Assembly: GCA_014802335.1 (NCBI GenBank) | Contig: JAAVCL010000027.1 | Location: 83,293 to 147,292 of the forward strand | DNA length: 64,000 nt | From: Bacteroides sp. | GTDB lineage: Bacteria; Bacteroidota; Bacteroidia; Bacteroidales; Muribaculaceae | Direction: 5' to 3' | In this document: positions 17,997-26,748 of the stretch, piece after piece | Layout: every line of letters begins with the position of its first letter | Position numbering within the stretch: position 1 is the first letter of the stretch | The notes under the pieces: model-generated | Database searches by the model: none | What the model was told of the DNA's origin: nothing | What the model saw: the letters and a program-made list of their open reading frames with translations, nothing else | Made by a program: the position numbers and the translations under genes

Positions 17997-18025
17997 CCGC
18001 CGCTTAACCCCTAAAGATTAGTTAA

Positions 18026-19369
18026 ATGCGAAGATTAAATATCAAAAATTATTCCGGTTCCTTGCGTAATAGTCGTCCCTGGGCCTGGATACCGACTCTT
18101 TACATTGCTGAAGGACTTCCATATTTTGCGGTGAATGTCCTCACCGTGCTAATGTACACTAATTTAGGTATAGGGGTTAAGGAAATGGCATTTTATACCG
18201 GTTGGTTATACTTGCCGTGGGTAATAAAACCATTTTGGAGTCCGTTTGTCGACTTATTCAAGACAAAACGTTGGTGGACGATCACAATGGAATTATTAAT
18301 GGCGATTGCGTTGGCATGTATCGGATTCATCTTACCTGCATCCTGGTTCTTTTCATGGACCATTGTTTGTTTTTGGATCACGGCCTTTCTTTCGGCTACT
18401 CATGATATTGCCGCTGATGGATATTATATGTTGGCATTGAGCAGTCATGATCAGGCCGCATTTGTAGGAGTAAGGTCAACATTCTATCGGGTGGCAAGTG
18501 TAATCGGTCAGGGGGGACTCGTTATCCTTGCTGGTTACCTTGAAAAAAGTTGTGAATCTGTGTCGCGTGCCTGGTCTGTCGTTTTCCTGATACTTTCGGC
18601 CTTCTTCCTGCTTGTAAGTATATGGCATGCTTTTTCCATGCCGCGTCCGGCTTCTGATCATCCTGTGGCCGGTGTGACAGCCCGAAATATTATTCACGAT
18701 TTTTGTATGACCTTCGTCACATTCTTTCGTAAGCCTCATGTACTGACAGCTATTCTATTTATGCTGTTTTATCGTCTTCCCGAAGCAATGTGCATCAAGC
18801 TTGTGCAACCTTTTCTGAAAGCACCTTTAGACCAAGGCGGTTTGGCCATGTCTACAGAGGGAATTGGCTTTGTAAACGGTACTCTCGGTGTCATCGCATT
18901 GCTGGCCGGGGGGATTCTGGGAGGTTTGGTCATTTCCCGGGGAGGATTGAAAAAATGGTTATGGCCTATGGCTTTGAGCTTGACACTGCCGTGTGTGGTC
19001 TACTGTTTTCTGGCAATGTGGCAGCCTCAGAATTTTATTGTAATATGTTCGGCCATCGCGGTTGAACAATTCGGATATGGGTTTGGATTTACGGCATTTA
19101 TGCTATACTTGATTTACTTCAGTCAGGGGCCCAGTCAAACGTCACATTATGCATTTTGCACGGCCTTCATGGCGCTGGGGATGATGTTGCCCGGCATGGC
19201 CGCCGGGTGGATTCACGAAACGTTGAGCAGATTGGATTTGTGGAACACAGGTGGCCCGACAGGGTATGTTAATTTCTTTTGGTGGGTGATGTTATGTTGC
19301 ATAGTTACGTTTGCAGTGTGTGTGCCACTTAAAATAAATGCGGATTTCGGCAAAAAGAAAAATGAATAA
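18026..19369 (+). CDS. AmpG-like MFS muropeptide permease
   Basis: 447 residues with about twelve hydrophobic segments. The N-terminus contains TLYIAEGLPYFAVNVL and YLPWVIKPFWSPFVD, followed by ATHDIAADGYYMLALS, all typical of AmpG-type major facilitator proteins. These carry GlcNAc-anhydroMurNAc peptides from the periplasm into the cytosol for cell-wall recycling; some also influence beta-lactamase induction. The substrate here is inferred from the family and from its place directly after a SpoIID-like protein. The stop codon overlaps the start of the TamL gene by eight bases, showing tight coupling. Confidence 0.83.
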   Translation: MRRLNIKNYSGSLRNSRPWAWIPTLYIAEGLPYFAVNVLTVLMYTNLGIGVKEMAFYTGWLYLPWVIKPFWSPFVDLFKTKRWWTITMELLMAIALACIGFILPASWFFSWTIVCFWITAFLSATHDIAADGYYMLALSSHDQAAFVGVRSTFYRVASVIGQGGLVILAGYLEKSCESVSRAWSVVFLILSAFFLLVSIWHAFSMPRPASDHPVAGVTARNIIHDFCMTFVTFFRKPHVLTAILFMLFYRLPEAMCIKLVQPFLKAPLDQGGLAMSTEGIGFVNGTLGVIALLAGGILGGLVISRGGLKKWLWPMALSLTLPCVVYCFLAMWQPQNFIVICSAIAVEQFGYGFGFTAFMLYLIYFSQGPSQTSHYAFCTAFMALGMMLPGMAAGWIHETLSRLDLWNTGGPTGYVNFFWWVMLCCIVTFAVCVPLKINADFGKKKNE

Positions 19370-21710
19370 AAACTGCGTGACGACATACGTGACATGGGCT
19401 TGCTGCATGTTGCTCGTTTTAGTTGGAGGATGTTCTCCCTCAAGGCATGTGCCACAGGGAAAATATCTTCTCGACAATGTGTCAATTCACGTTAACGACA
19501 CTACCGGAACACTTTCTTCATCTGCCATGATGAATTACGTTCGCCAACGGCCTAACAACCGATTCCTGCACATATCCCGGCTTCGACTGGGTGTATATAA
19601 CATGAGTGGTGAGGACTCCACGAAATGGTGGAACAAGTGGGTCCGCAGGCTTGGGGAGGCTCCTGTAATCTATGATAACATTGCCACAGATGCTGATTCC
19701 ACCCAACTTCTGCGTGCCATGAACAATGCCGGTTATCTTCATTCAAAGGTAAACGTTGTGCGTGTTCCCGATTCTTTGCATCGTAAAATAAAGTTGGATT
19801 ATCAACTCACTCCCGGTGAGCCCCACATAATCCGGAACATCGATTATCAGTTCCCTAACGATACTATCCGGGAGATTATAATGAGAGATTCATCTCGTTT
19901 CATTGTTAATCCGGGAACTCTTCTTGACCGGAATGAATTGGAAACTCAACGGGAATGGATTTCTTCGCGCCTTCGCAACAAAGGTTATTGGGCGTTCTCG
20001 AAAGAGTTTATCACATTCAATGCCGATACGACTGCAGGGTCGCGCGATGTGAATCTCACAATGATTGTGCATCCTCCCTATCCCCAAGATAAGAGAAATG
20101 TTAATATAGATACTCATAATTCTTATCTGATAAGAGACATATATGTTGTGCCCGATTTTAAGGGAACTTCCGATTTTAATCCGTCAGATCTGAACGTAAA
20201 CGATACGATTCAATACAAGGACATTACAATCCTTTCGGGTCCTAAATCCATTCTTCGGCCTTCGGTGATATATGACAATATCTTTCTGCATAAAGGACAA
20301 ATTTACCGCCAACGTGATGTGGACAATACATATTCGGCCTTTTCACGTCTTGAAATATTGAAATTCATTCAGATTCGAATGATTCCTGCCGGAAAATTAG
20401 GGAATTTCGGACTTGTGGATGCCTATATACTCCTCACTCCCGGACGGTCTCAAAATATAACCCTCGAACTTGAAGGCACCAATTCTGAAGGTGATCTCGG
20501 GGTGGCAGCCGGTATAAATTATTCTCATCGCAACGCCGGGCATGGTGGCGAAGTTTTATCTTTCAAAGTGCGGGGAAGCTATCAGGCCATCAACGGGCAT
20601 CTGGAAGGATTTGTACACAACAGATTTATGGAATATGGTGTTGAGGGAGCTTTGACATTTCCAAAGTTCAAGGCGCCATTCATTAATGATTCATTTAAAA
20701 GAAAAATAAGGGCATCCACAGAACTGCATCTTTCGCTTAACTATCAGGAAAGGCCTGAATTTACCCGTATAATTTCTACTGCCGGCTGGAGATATATCTG
20801 GAGCGAACATGCCTCACGCTTCCGTTATATTTTCACTCCGATCGATATTAATTATGTCTTTTTGCCTAAAAGCACAAAAGACTTTGTCGACCAGATTGCA
20901 CCCGACAATCCGCTGTTGCGCTACAGCTACGAAGATCATTTCATTATGAGGACCGGGTTCAATTTCTATTATACCAATAAAAGGCGCCCCTCTCCATTCA
21001 GTATTCATTCGCGAAATGACATAATCACGGTCCGTACTCAGGCTGAAGTGGCCGGAAACCTTCTGTTTGCAATTTGCAGGGCCGCTTATCCTCATCGTGA
21101 TTTCCACGAAAACCCATATAAGGTTTTTGGAATTCGTTTTGCACAGTACGTCCGATTAGATAGTGATTTCAGCTATCTGCACACTTTCGATCATCGCAAT
21201 GCTCTGGCCTGTTATGCCGGATTCGGAATCGGGGTGCCTTATGGGAACAGTTATGTGCTGCCATTTGAGAAACGTTTTTATGGAGGCGGTGCCAATGGAG
21301 TGCGGGGTTGGGATGTCCGCACTCTCGGTCCCGGAAGATATCCCGGATCGAACTCGGTAAACGATTTCATGTATCAGTGTGGAGATATCAGGCTTAATCT
21401 CAGTGCTGAATATCGCCTTAAATTATTTTGGGTAATTGAAAGTGGACTTTTTATTGATATGGGTAATATCTGGACTATCCGTAACTATGCAACCCAGCCA
21501 TACGGAAAGTTCAATTTTAATTCCTTCTATAAGGAATTGGCAGCTGCCTACGGTGTGGGAATTCGCCTTGACTTCAATTATTTTCTTGTAAGGTTAGACC
21601 TTGGAATGAAAGCACACAATCCGGCGATAAACCAAGAACCATGGCCTCTGATTCATCCTCGCTGGGGAAGGGATCACTCTTTCCATTTCTCAATTGGCTA
21701 TCCATTTTGA
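19362..21710 (+). CDS. tamL: TamL-type BamA/TamA-family outer membrane lipoprotein
   Basis: 782 residues from the ATG at 19362, chosen because it gives a lipoprotein signal peptide with lipobox VLVGGC (C24); the ATG at 19338 would bury it in a basic extension. After the lipid anchor come POTRA-like repeats (about 30-370, e.g. VIYDNIATDADSTQLLRAM and a second block near 270-350) and a C-terminal 16-strand beta-barrel ending in FHFSIGYPF with a terminal Phe. The barrel holds RFYGGGANGVRGWDVRTLG, the family's conserved L6-like motif. Bacteroidota replace TamA by this lipidated TamL, which works with TamB in outer-membrane assembly. No tamB lies beside it. It is the last gene of the unit that includes AmpG. 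Confidence 0.87.
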   Translation: MNKNCVTTYVTWACCMLLVLVGGCSPSRHVPQGKYLLDNVSIHVNDTTGTLSSSAMMNYVRQRPNNRFLHISRLRLGVYNMSGEDSTKWWNKWVRRLGEAPVIYDNIATDADSTQLLRAMNNAGYLHSKVNVVRVPDSLHRKIKLDYQLTPGEPHIIRNIDYQFPNDTIREIIMRDSSRFIVNPGTLLDRNELETQREWISSRLRNKGYWAFSKEFITFNADTTAGSRDVNLTMIVHPPYPQDKRNVNIDTHNSYLIRDIYVVPDFKGTSDFNPSDLNVNDTIQYKDITILSGPKSILRPSVIYDNIFLHKGQIYRQRDVDNTYSAFSRLEILKFIQIRMIPAGKLGNFGLVDAYILLTPGRSQNITLELEGTNSEGDLGVAAGINYSHRNAGHGGEVLSFKVRGSYQAINGHLEGFVHNRFMEYGVEGALTFPKFKAPFINDSFKRKIRASTELHLSLNYQERPEFTRIISTAGWRYIWSEHASRFRYIFTPIDINYVFLPKSTKDFVDQIAPDNPLLRYSYEDHFIMRTGFNFYYTNKRRPSPFSIHSRNDIITVRTQAEVAGNLLFAICRAAYPHRDFHENPYKVFGIRFAQYVRLDSDFSYLHTFDHRNALACYAGFGIGVPYGNSYVLPFEKRFYGGGANGVRGWDVRTLGPGRYPGSNSVNDFMYQCGDIRLNLSAEYRLKLFWVIESGLFIDMGNIWTIRNYATQPYGKFNFNSFYKELAAAYGVGIRLDFNYFLVRLDLGMKAHNPAINQEPWPLIHPRWGRDHSFHFSIGYPF

Positions 21711-21790
21711 TTGGCTGTCGCAAAACAATTTTATCGTTTGAATCCTTATATAATAAGAAAATTGAATATTCTTATAAAAATTTTTAAGAA

Positions 21791-21874
21791 TGAAGTCGTT
21801 TAATTTTTTTCAAGTCTAAGATTTATTAAGATTTTGAGCGAATTTTGATTGCGTAAAAATTTTAAACGACTTCA
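21791..21874. repeat. TGAAGTCG/CGACTTCA inverted-repeat element, short copy
   Basis: The element starts with TGAAGTCGTTTAA and ends with TTTAAACGACTTCA. About 60 bases of it (21792-21850) are almost identical to the element at the right edge of the window (63883-63942), including AAGATTTATTAAGATTTTGA. The centre present in the other copy is missing here, so this appears to be an internally deleted derivative. It lies 80 bases after tamL and 40 bases before the HAD gene. Confidence 0.8.
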
Positions 21875-21914
21875 ATAGCTTATAATAGGTAAGTGATACA
21901 GAAAGTGATGAATT

Positions 21915-22565
21915 ATGAAAAAACTTGTGATATTCGACCTTGACGGAACTCTTCTCAATACAATTGCCGATCTCGGCACTGCCACCAATTATGCCTTGAA
22001 AAAGGGAGGATATATCGAACATCCTCTATCTTCTTACAATTATATGGTGGGAAACGGTGTCCGTAGTCTGATGGAGAAAGCCGCTCCCGATGCTTCGCCT
22101 GAACAGCTTGATCAGTTACTGAAAGATTTTAAAGAATATTACGATAATCATTGCACAGACCACACCGTGCCTTATCCCGGTATTCACGACCTGTTAAAGA
22201 CGCTGATGGCTCACGATGTTAAAATTGCTGTCGCCTCCAATAAATATCAGACTGCTGTCGATAAGATTGTAAAGCACTATTTTAGTGATATAGAATTTGC
22301 TGCCGTCCATGGTGAGCGTCCTGATGTCCCCAAAAAACCGGATCCCTCAATAATTTTCAGTGTCCTTAGTGAGTGTCCCACACCAAAAGCTGAAACAATG
22401 ATGGTTGGTGATTCTGCTGTCGATATGGAAACGGCGCGCAGAGCATGTATTGATTCTGTCGGTGTGACCTGGGGATTCCGACCCGTGTCGGAATTGCGCT
22501 CGGCTTTTGCTGATAATATTGCATCAGAAACGGGTGAGATTCTGAGCCTTGCACTCGCCGAATAA
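21915..22565 (+). CDS. HAD-superfamily phosphatase, phosphoglycolate phosphatase-like
   Basis: 216 residues. Motif I is FDLDGTLLNT with nucleophile D8 and acid/base D10. A helical cap follows (about 15-85), then the motif II threonine/serine region VAVASNK, and motif III/IV as KPDPSIIF and MMVGDSAVDMETARRAC. This is the subfamily IA arrangement of Gph/PgmB-type enzymes, which remove phosphate from small molecules such as 2-phosphoglycolate. The actual substrate cannot be read. It stands alone, convergent with the exopolysaccharide operon, with a dispersed repeat directly upstream that must contain or flank its promoter. Confidence 0.85.
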   Translation: MKKLVIFDLDGTLLNTIADLGTATNYALKKGGYIEHPLSSYNYMVGNGVRSLMEKAAPDASPEQLDQLLKDFKEYYDNHCTDHTVPYPGIHDLLKTLMAHDVKIAVASNKYQTAVDKIVKHYFSDIEFAAVHGERPDVPKKPDPSIIFSVLSECPTPKAETMMVGDSAVDMETARRACIDSVGVTWGFRPVSELRSAFADNIASETGEILSLALAE

Positions 22566-22649
22566 GTCTGAAAATTTTCAAACTTCAATCTCGCTTCTCA
22601 ATATAAAACTCCTGATATAAATGTAACTCCTGATAAAAAGGTTGCATAT

Positions 22650-23744
22650 TTAATAAAGATATTCATATTCGGAAGCAATTTTTTTCCACGCATACTCAGC
22701 ACGTGCGTTATCGGTTGCCGCATGGCCATCAAGGCCTTCGGAGATAATAAGTTTACGTAGACTTTCGGAATCGTTGAAGTAATATGCATTTCCGTGGGTC
22801 GTTTCCCGGTTATATATTACATCGAAAGCCAGAATCGGCATGTTAAAGAACATCGCTTCCACAAGCGATGGATTTGTACCTCCCGATCGATGACCATGCA
22901 CATATCTGCGTGCGTTATTCCTGAGCGTGTACAAAACGTCAGGATCATAAATGGCGCGCAGCAGGTGGATATTCTTTTTATGCTTGTATTTCTCGTAAAG
23001 ATTTCTTGAATAATCGCTATGATTCCAATTGCCGACAAATACCAATTGCGTTTCTGTTGATGAATATGCCTCCAGTGTGATGTGGCAGTTATTTTCAGGC
23101 TCTATGCGACAGATGCTCAGATCATATTCCTGTCGTTTAATTGAGTAATAATCAAGCATGGCCTGTTGGCGTTGTTCATTAATGGGTCGAAGTGAATGAT
23201 CTCCTCCGTAGGCAATCAGATGCGCGTCGCGTCCATAGTGTTCCTTTACATAATCCTGAATTCCCTTGTTGTCCGAGATAATTGCATCAGCCCAACGAAT
23301 ACAGCATCCTAACGAGAATTTTAAAAAGCGTTTGGCTGCCGGCTTCCATTTGTCGCGCAAATGTTCGAGTCCATCAATGTTTACAATAGTTTTGGCTTTA
23401 GATAGCATTTTGAAAACCGGAAGAAAGATACAGCCGGAAACCCCGAGAATCAATATGGCATCATAGCCTCGTATGGCCTTGATCATAGATAGAATGTCGT
23501 AGGGCACACTCATCACTCCGTGGGCTCTGAGTGAAATATATTTCAGTTTGCAGCCCTTGTAGCTGCTAAGTTCGCTATGGCCTGAGATGGTGTCCATATC
23601 GGGCCGGCTGCAAAATACGGTATATTCCACCCCCGGTCGGCGGTGAGTGATGATATTATCCACAAGAGTTTCAAATCCACCATATTGCGGAGGAACCCCC
23701 TGCGACCCAATTATAGCGACTCTTTTTGGATTCTCAATAGTCAT
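22650..23744 (-). CDS. Glycosyltransferase with DUF1972-type N-terminus
   Basis: 364 residues. The N-terminal domain begins RVAIIGSQGVPPQYGGFETL, the hallmark of DUF1972/rhamnosyltransferase-like GT4 enzymes. DAILILGVSGCIFLPVF and the C-terminal HGHRSGGTNPSLVEAMF segment (the E-containing donor-site loop) complete a GT-B fold. It probably adds a sugar to the lipid-linked exopolysaccharide repeat unit on the cytosolic face. As rfbA and rfbC are in the same operon, dTDP-rhamnose is a possible donor, but that is inference. It is the last gene of the operon, 84 bases after the polymerase-like gene. Confidence 0.85.
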   Translation of the reverse strand: MTIENPKRVAIIGSQGVPPQYGGFETLVDNIITHRRPGVEYTVFCSRPDMDTISGHSELSSYKGCKLKYISLRAHGVMSVPYDILSMIKAIRGYDAILILGVSGCIFLPVFKMLSKAKTIVNIDGLEHLRDKWKPAAKRFLKFSLGCCIRWADAIISDNKGIQDYVKEHYGRDAHLIAYGGDHSLRPINEQRQQAMLDYYSIKRQEYDLSICRIEPENNCHITLEAYSSTETQLVFVGNWNHSDYSRNLYEKYKHKKNIHLLRAIYDPDVLYTLRNNARRYVHGHRSGGTNPSLVEAMFFNMPILAFDVIYNRETTHGNAYYFNDSESLRKLIISEGLDGHAATDNARAEYAWKKIASEYEYLY

Positions 23745-23828
23745 ATCGTCTAATTTTGAACACTTACTTGTTGCCCGGACTTTTTGCTTATGAAAAATGC
23801 TATGATGAATTATTCAGTTTGAATATTT

Positions 23829-25076
23829 CTAAAAACTTGAAGAAAGGAAGTTCCGTTTCCCATATATTGAATATTTGAACACCATTGCGAACGCCATTAT
23901 CATCCAACCGAGCTGCATGTTGTAATCGGCACTAAGTTGAACTGTCATTGCAAAAGTAACATACGACATCCAATCTCGTTTGATAATAGTTACGAAACCT
24001 ATCGCAATCCAAAATGCCAGCGAACAGATAATCCCATAGTTATACCAGATGCTGAAGATTCCGGCAAATCCACGTTCATTTACATCACATGGACGGGCCT
24101 CAAGGTCTCTTTGGTCTGCATCGACTCCATGGCCGGTGATGATTTGCATATCGGAGCCGGCAAGAGCTCTTGCGCCTCGAAGCGTAGGAACTAATCTTGC
24201 TGATGCACTTGTGTCGGCTTTGATTATTTCCTGATCGTTCAGACTCGTAACTGCCGTTATGGTGTTGAGGACACGCTCAACGTTAGTCGGCCTTTTTAAT
24301 GGAACGAGAAATGCCGTTATCAGAAGTGCGACAACCAAGATAAGGATATAGGGAATATTCTTACGCGTGATGTAAGGCAACAGACACAGCGGGCCCATGA
24401 TGTAGGCAGATGCGTTGTCGGTAGTAAACAGGGTCCATAAATAAGAAATCCACAGCCAGGGGTGGAGGCGAATACTTGTCAGGAGAGTTGCTGCCGGGTT
24501 TCTATGTCTCAGTGTGCGCGTATAGAAAAATAGGAGAGTGGAAAGAATAACGGTGGTGTGCGAAGGCTCTGCGGTCAATGAATTGAGTTTCCAAGGGTTG
24601 TGATAATTTATGGCTTTTAAGGGAACAGGCAGATTCATCAATACGCACAATTGTTGAATTACCAACACCACCGCAAATGTGTAAATGATCACGCGTATTA
24701 ACTTTAGAAACAGGCCGCTTCCCAACCCGGATATTTTTACCAACCGCGCAAGCATCATGAAGTAGACGCAATATGCGCATGTGAAAAGCATTGTAGATAG
24801 CCTCACGGTGTCCGGATGAAAAAAGAAAGGTGCGAACAATACCGTGATTATAACCGTACACAGTGGCAAATCAATGCGCGGAATAAATGTGCGGGCGTCT
24901 TTTATAAGTAAACCAAATGGAGAAAGACACATTCCGACGTTCAGCAAGATATTCATATTGTCGTGTCCCTGCATGAAACTCGGATTTATACACAGTAAAA
25001 CAAGTCCGACCACGGTGAGTCGGACTGTTAAGGAATTAGTGGAATCGTGTATATGTCTGTCTGTCTCTCTTTTCAC
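23829..25076 (-). CDS. Polytopic membrane protein, O-antigen polymerase/ligase-like
   Basis: 415 residues with roughly ten to twelve hydrophobic segments and one longer polar loop (about 265-330, containing TSASARLVPTLRGARAL and ITGHGVDADQRDLE). Sequence conservation in this group is low. The membrane layout, the large periplasmic loop and the position between sugar-nucleotide and glycosyltransferase genes make a Wzy-type polymerase the best reading. A WaaL-type ligase is the main alternative. The start is the first ATG after the gap from rfbC (96 bases). Confidence 0.65.
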   Translation of the reverse strand: MKRETDRHIHDSTNSLTVRLTVVGLVLLCINPSFMQGHDNMNILLNVGMCLSPFGLLIKDARTFIPRIDLPLCTVIITVLFAPFFFHPDTVRLSTMLFTCAYCVYFMMLARLVKISGLGSGLFLKLIRVIIYTFAVVLVIQQLCVLMNLPVPLKAINYHNPWKLNSLTAEPSHTTVILSTLLFFYTRTLRHRNPAATLLTSIRLHPWLWISYLWTLFTTDNASAYIMGPLCLLPYITRKNIPYILILVVALLITAFLVPLKRPTNVERVLNTITAVTSLNDQEIIKADTSASARLVPTLRGARALAGSDMQIITGHGVDADQRDLEARPCDVNERGFAGIFSIWYNYGIICSLAFWIAIGFVTIIKRDWMSYVTFAMTVQLSADYNMQLGWMIMAFAMVFKYSIYGKRNFLSSSF

Positions 25077-25172
25077 TATATGCTGTATTTCCTTTTTCTG
25101 ATTACATAGAAAGAATCCTGTTAAATTAAGGACTCTTACATCATGCAGCAGTAAGAAAAGTTGGTGTTGACC

Positions 25173-25733
25173 TCACTTGTCGTATTCAAAAGGGGAAACG
25201 AAATCTCGGAACAGGGGGTGAAGCGTATCCTTTTCAGAAAGTGTGGCTTTATCAAGTTCAATTCCCCAGTCAATTCCCAATGATGTGTCGATGATTGAAA
25301 TGCCTCCGTCATGATCGGGAGCATAATAATTATCGCACTTGTATTGAAATATTGCCGTATCGCTCAGCACCGCGAAGCCATGAGCAAACCCTCTAGGAAT
25401 GAAAAATTGAAGGTGATTTTCTTCACTTAGTTCAACGGCCACGTGCTTTCCGTAGGTGGGAGAACCCTTCCGAATATCCACGGCAACATCAAGTACTTTG
25501 CCACGCACGCATCTCACCAGTTTTGCTTGTGCAAAGGGAGGTCGTTGAAAATGAAGCCCGCGCATTACTCCGCGGCCGGAACACGATTCATTATCCTGCA
25601 CGAAATCTACCTGAGCCACCTCCGTATCGAATACTTTCTTATTGTAACTTTCAAAAAAATATCCGCGGCTGTCCTTAAAAACTTTTGGTTCGATAATGAC
25701 AACTCCTTCGATATCTGTTTTTATTACGTTCAT
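25173..25733 (-). CDS. rfbC: dTDP-4-dehydrorhamnose 3,5-epimerase
   Basis: 186 residues, normal for RmlC. The cupin core shows FKDSRGYFFESYN, FVQDNESCSGRGVMRGLHFQ with the catalytic His, and FIPRGFAHGFAVLSD. It epimerises dTDP-4-keto-6-deoxyglucose at C3 and C5 in the dTDP-L-rhamnose pathway. It sits 118 bases after rfbA. The rfbB dehydratase and rfbD reductase needed before and after it are not in this operon. Confidence 0.94.
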   Translation of the reverse strand: MNVIKTDIEGVVIIEPKVFKDSRGYFFESYNKKVFDTEVAQVDFVQDNESCSGRGVMRGLHFQRPPFAQAKLVRCVRGKVLDVAVDIRKGSPTYGKHVAVELSEENHLQFFIPRGFAHGFAVLSDTAIFQYKCDNYYAPDHDGGISIIDTSLGIDWGIELDKATLSEKDTLHPLFRDFVSPFEYDK

Positions 25734-25851
25734 GATTAATACAGATTTGAATCGTTGGTGTGTAGTTATACAGTAATGTGATTGCTAAATTTTTGAGACG
25801 ACTTCATTAAATAATTTTGAACTAACAGTTAGCGTTCAAGATTAGTGCATC

Positions 25852-26748
25852 TCACATATCGATTGAATTTTGAGAGCTGCTTATAACCTTCATAAGGTAT
25901 TTGCCATAATTATTCTTCATCATCGGGCGGGCAATCTCTTCTATCTTTTCTTTTGAGATCCATCCGTGTTGATAAGCAATCCCTTCAAGGCATCCTATTT
26001 TCAGGCCTTGACGTTTCTCAAGAACCTCTACGTATATCGATGCCTCGGCAAGTGAATCGTGGGTGCCGGTGTCAAGCCATGCAAAACCACGCGGAAGAAC
26101 TTTTACCTTGAGTTCGCCATCTTTCAGGAACTCTTGATTGACTGTTGTAATCTCAAGCTCTCCGCGTGCGGATGGTTTGATATTTGATGCAACGTCAACA
26201 ACCTTATTCGGGTAAAAGTAAAGTCCCACAACTGCATAGTTGCTTTTAGGGTTCTTTGGCTTTTCCTCTATTGAAAGACAGTTGCCGTTTTTGTCAAACT
26301 CGGCCACTCCATACCTTTCCGGATCGTCGACCCAATATCCGAACACGGTTGCTTTCTTGTTTTCCTCGGCGTCTTTCACTGCATCCACCAGAAGGGTAGA
26401 GAAGCCGGCCCCATGAAAGATATTATCACCCAATACAAGGCACACGCTGTCGTCGCCTATGAAATCTTTCCCAATAATGAAGGCCTGGGCGAGTCCGTCG
26501 GGAGATGGCTGCTCGGCATATTCCAGATTAAGACCATAGTCCGAACCGTCTCCCAGCAAGCGCTTGAACCCCGGCAAATCAGATGGTGTCGAGATAATCA
26601 GTATATCCCTTATCCCGGCGAGCATTAGAGCCGACAGGGGATAATAGACCATCGGTTTGTCATAAATTGGAAGAAGTTGTTTGCTAACTCCCTTTGTAAT
26701 TGGATATAAGCGGGTGCCGGAACCGCCTGCCAAAACGATACCTTTCAT
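25852..26748 (-). CDS. rfbA: Glucose-1-phosphate thymidylyltransferase
   Basis: 298 residues. The nucleotide-binding motif [20 protein letters not shown] is at the N-terminus, followed by [11 protein letters not shown] and VLGDNIFHG with the metal-binding Asp. It joins glucose 1-phosphate and dTTP to dTDP-glucose, the first step of dTDP-rhamnose synthesis. Its start codon overlaps the stop of the Wzc-like kinase gene by four bases, so the two are translationally coupled. Confidence 0.95.
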   Translation of the reverse strand: MKGIVLAGGSGTRLYPITKGVSKQLLPIYDKPMVYYPLSALMLAGIRDILIISTPSDLPGFKRLLGDGSDYGLNLEYAEQPSPDGLAQAFIIGKDFIGDDSVCLVLGDNIFHGAGFSTLLVDAVKDAEENKKATVFGYWVDDPERYGVAEFDKNGNCLSIEEKPKNPKSNYAVVGLYFYPNKVVDVASNIKPSARGELEITTVNQEFLKDGELKVKVLPRGFAWLDTGTHDSLAEASIYVEVLEKRQGLKIGCLEGIAYQHGWISKEKIEEIARPMMKNNYGKYLMKVISSSQNSIDM

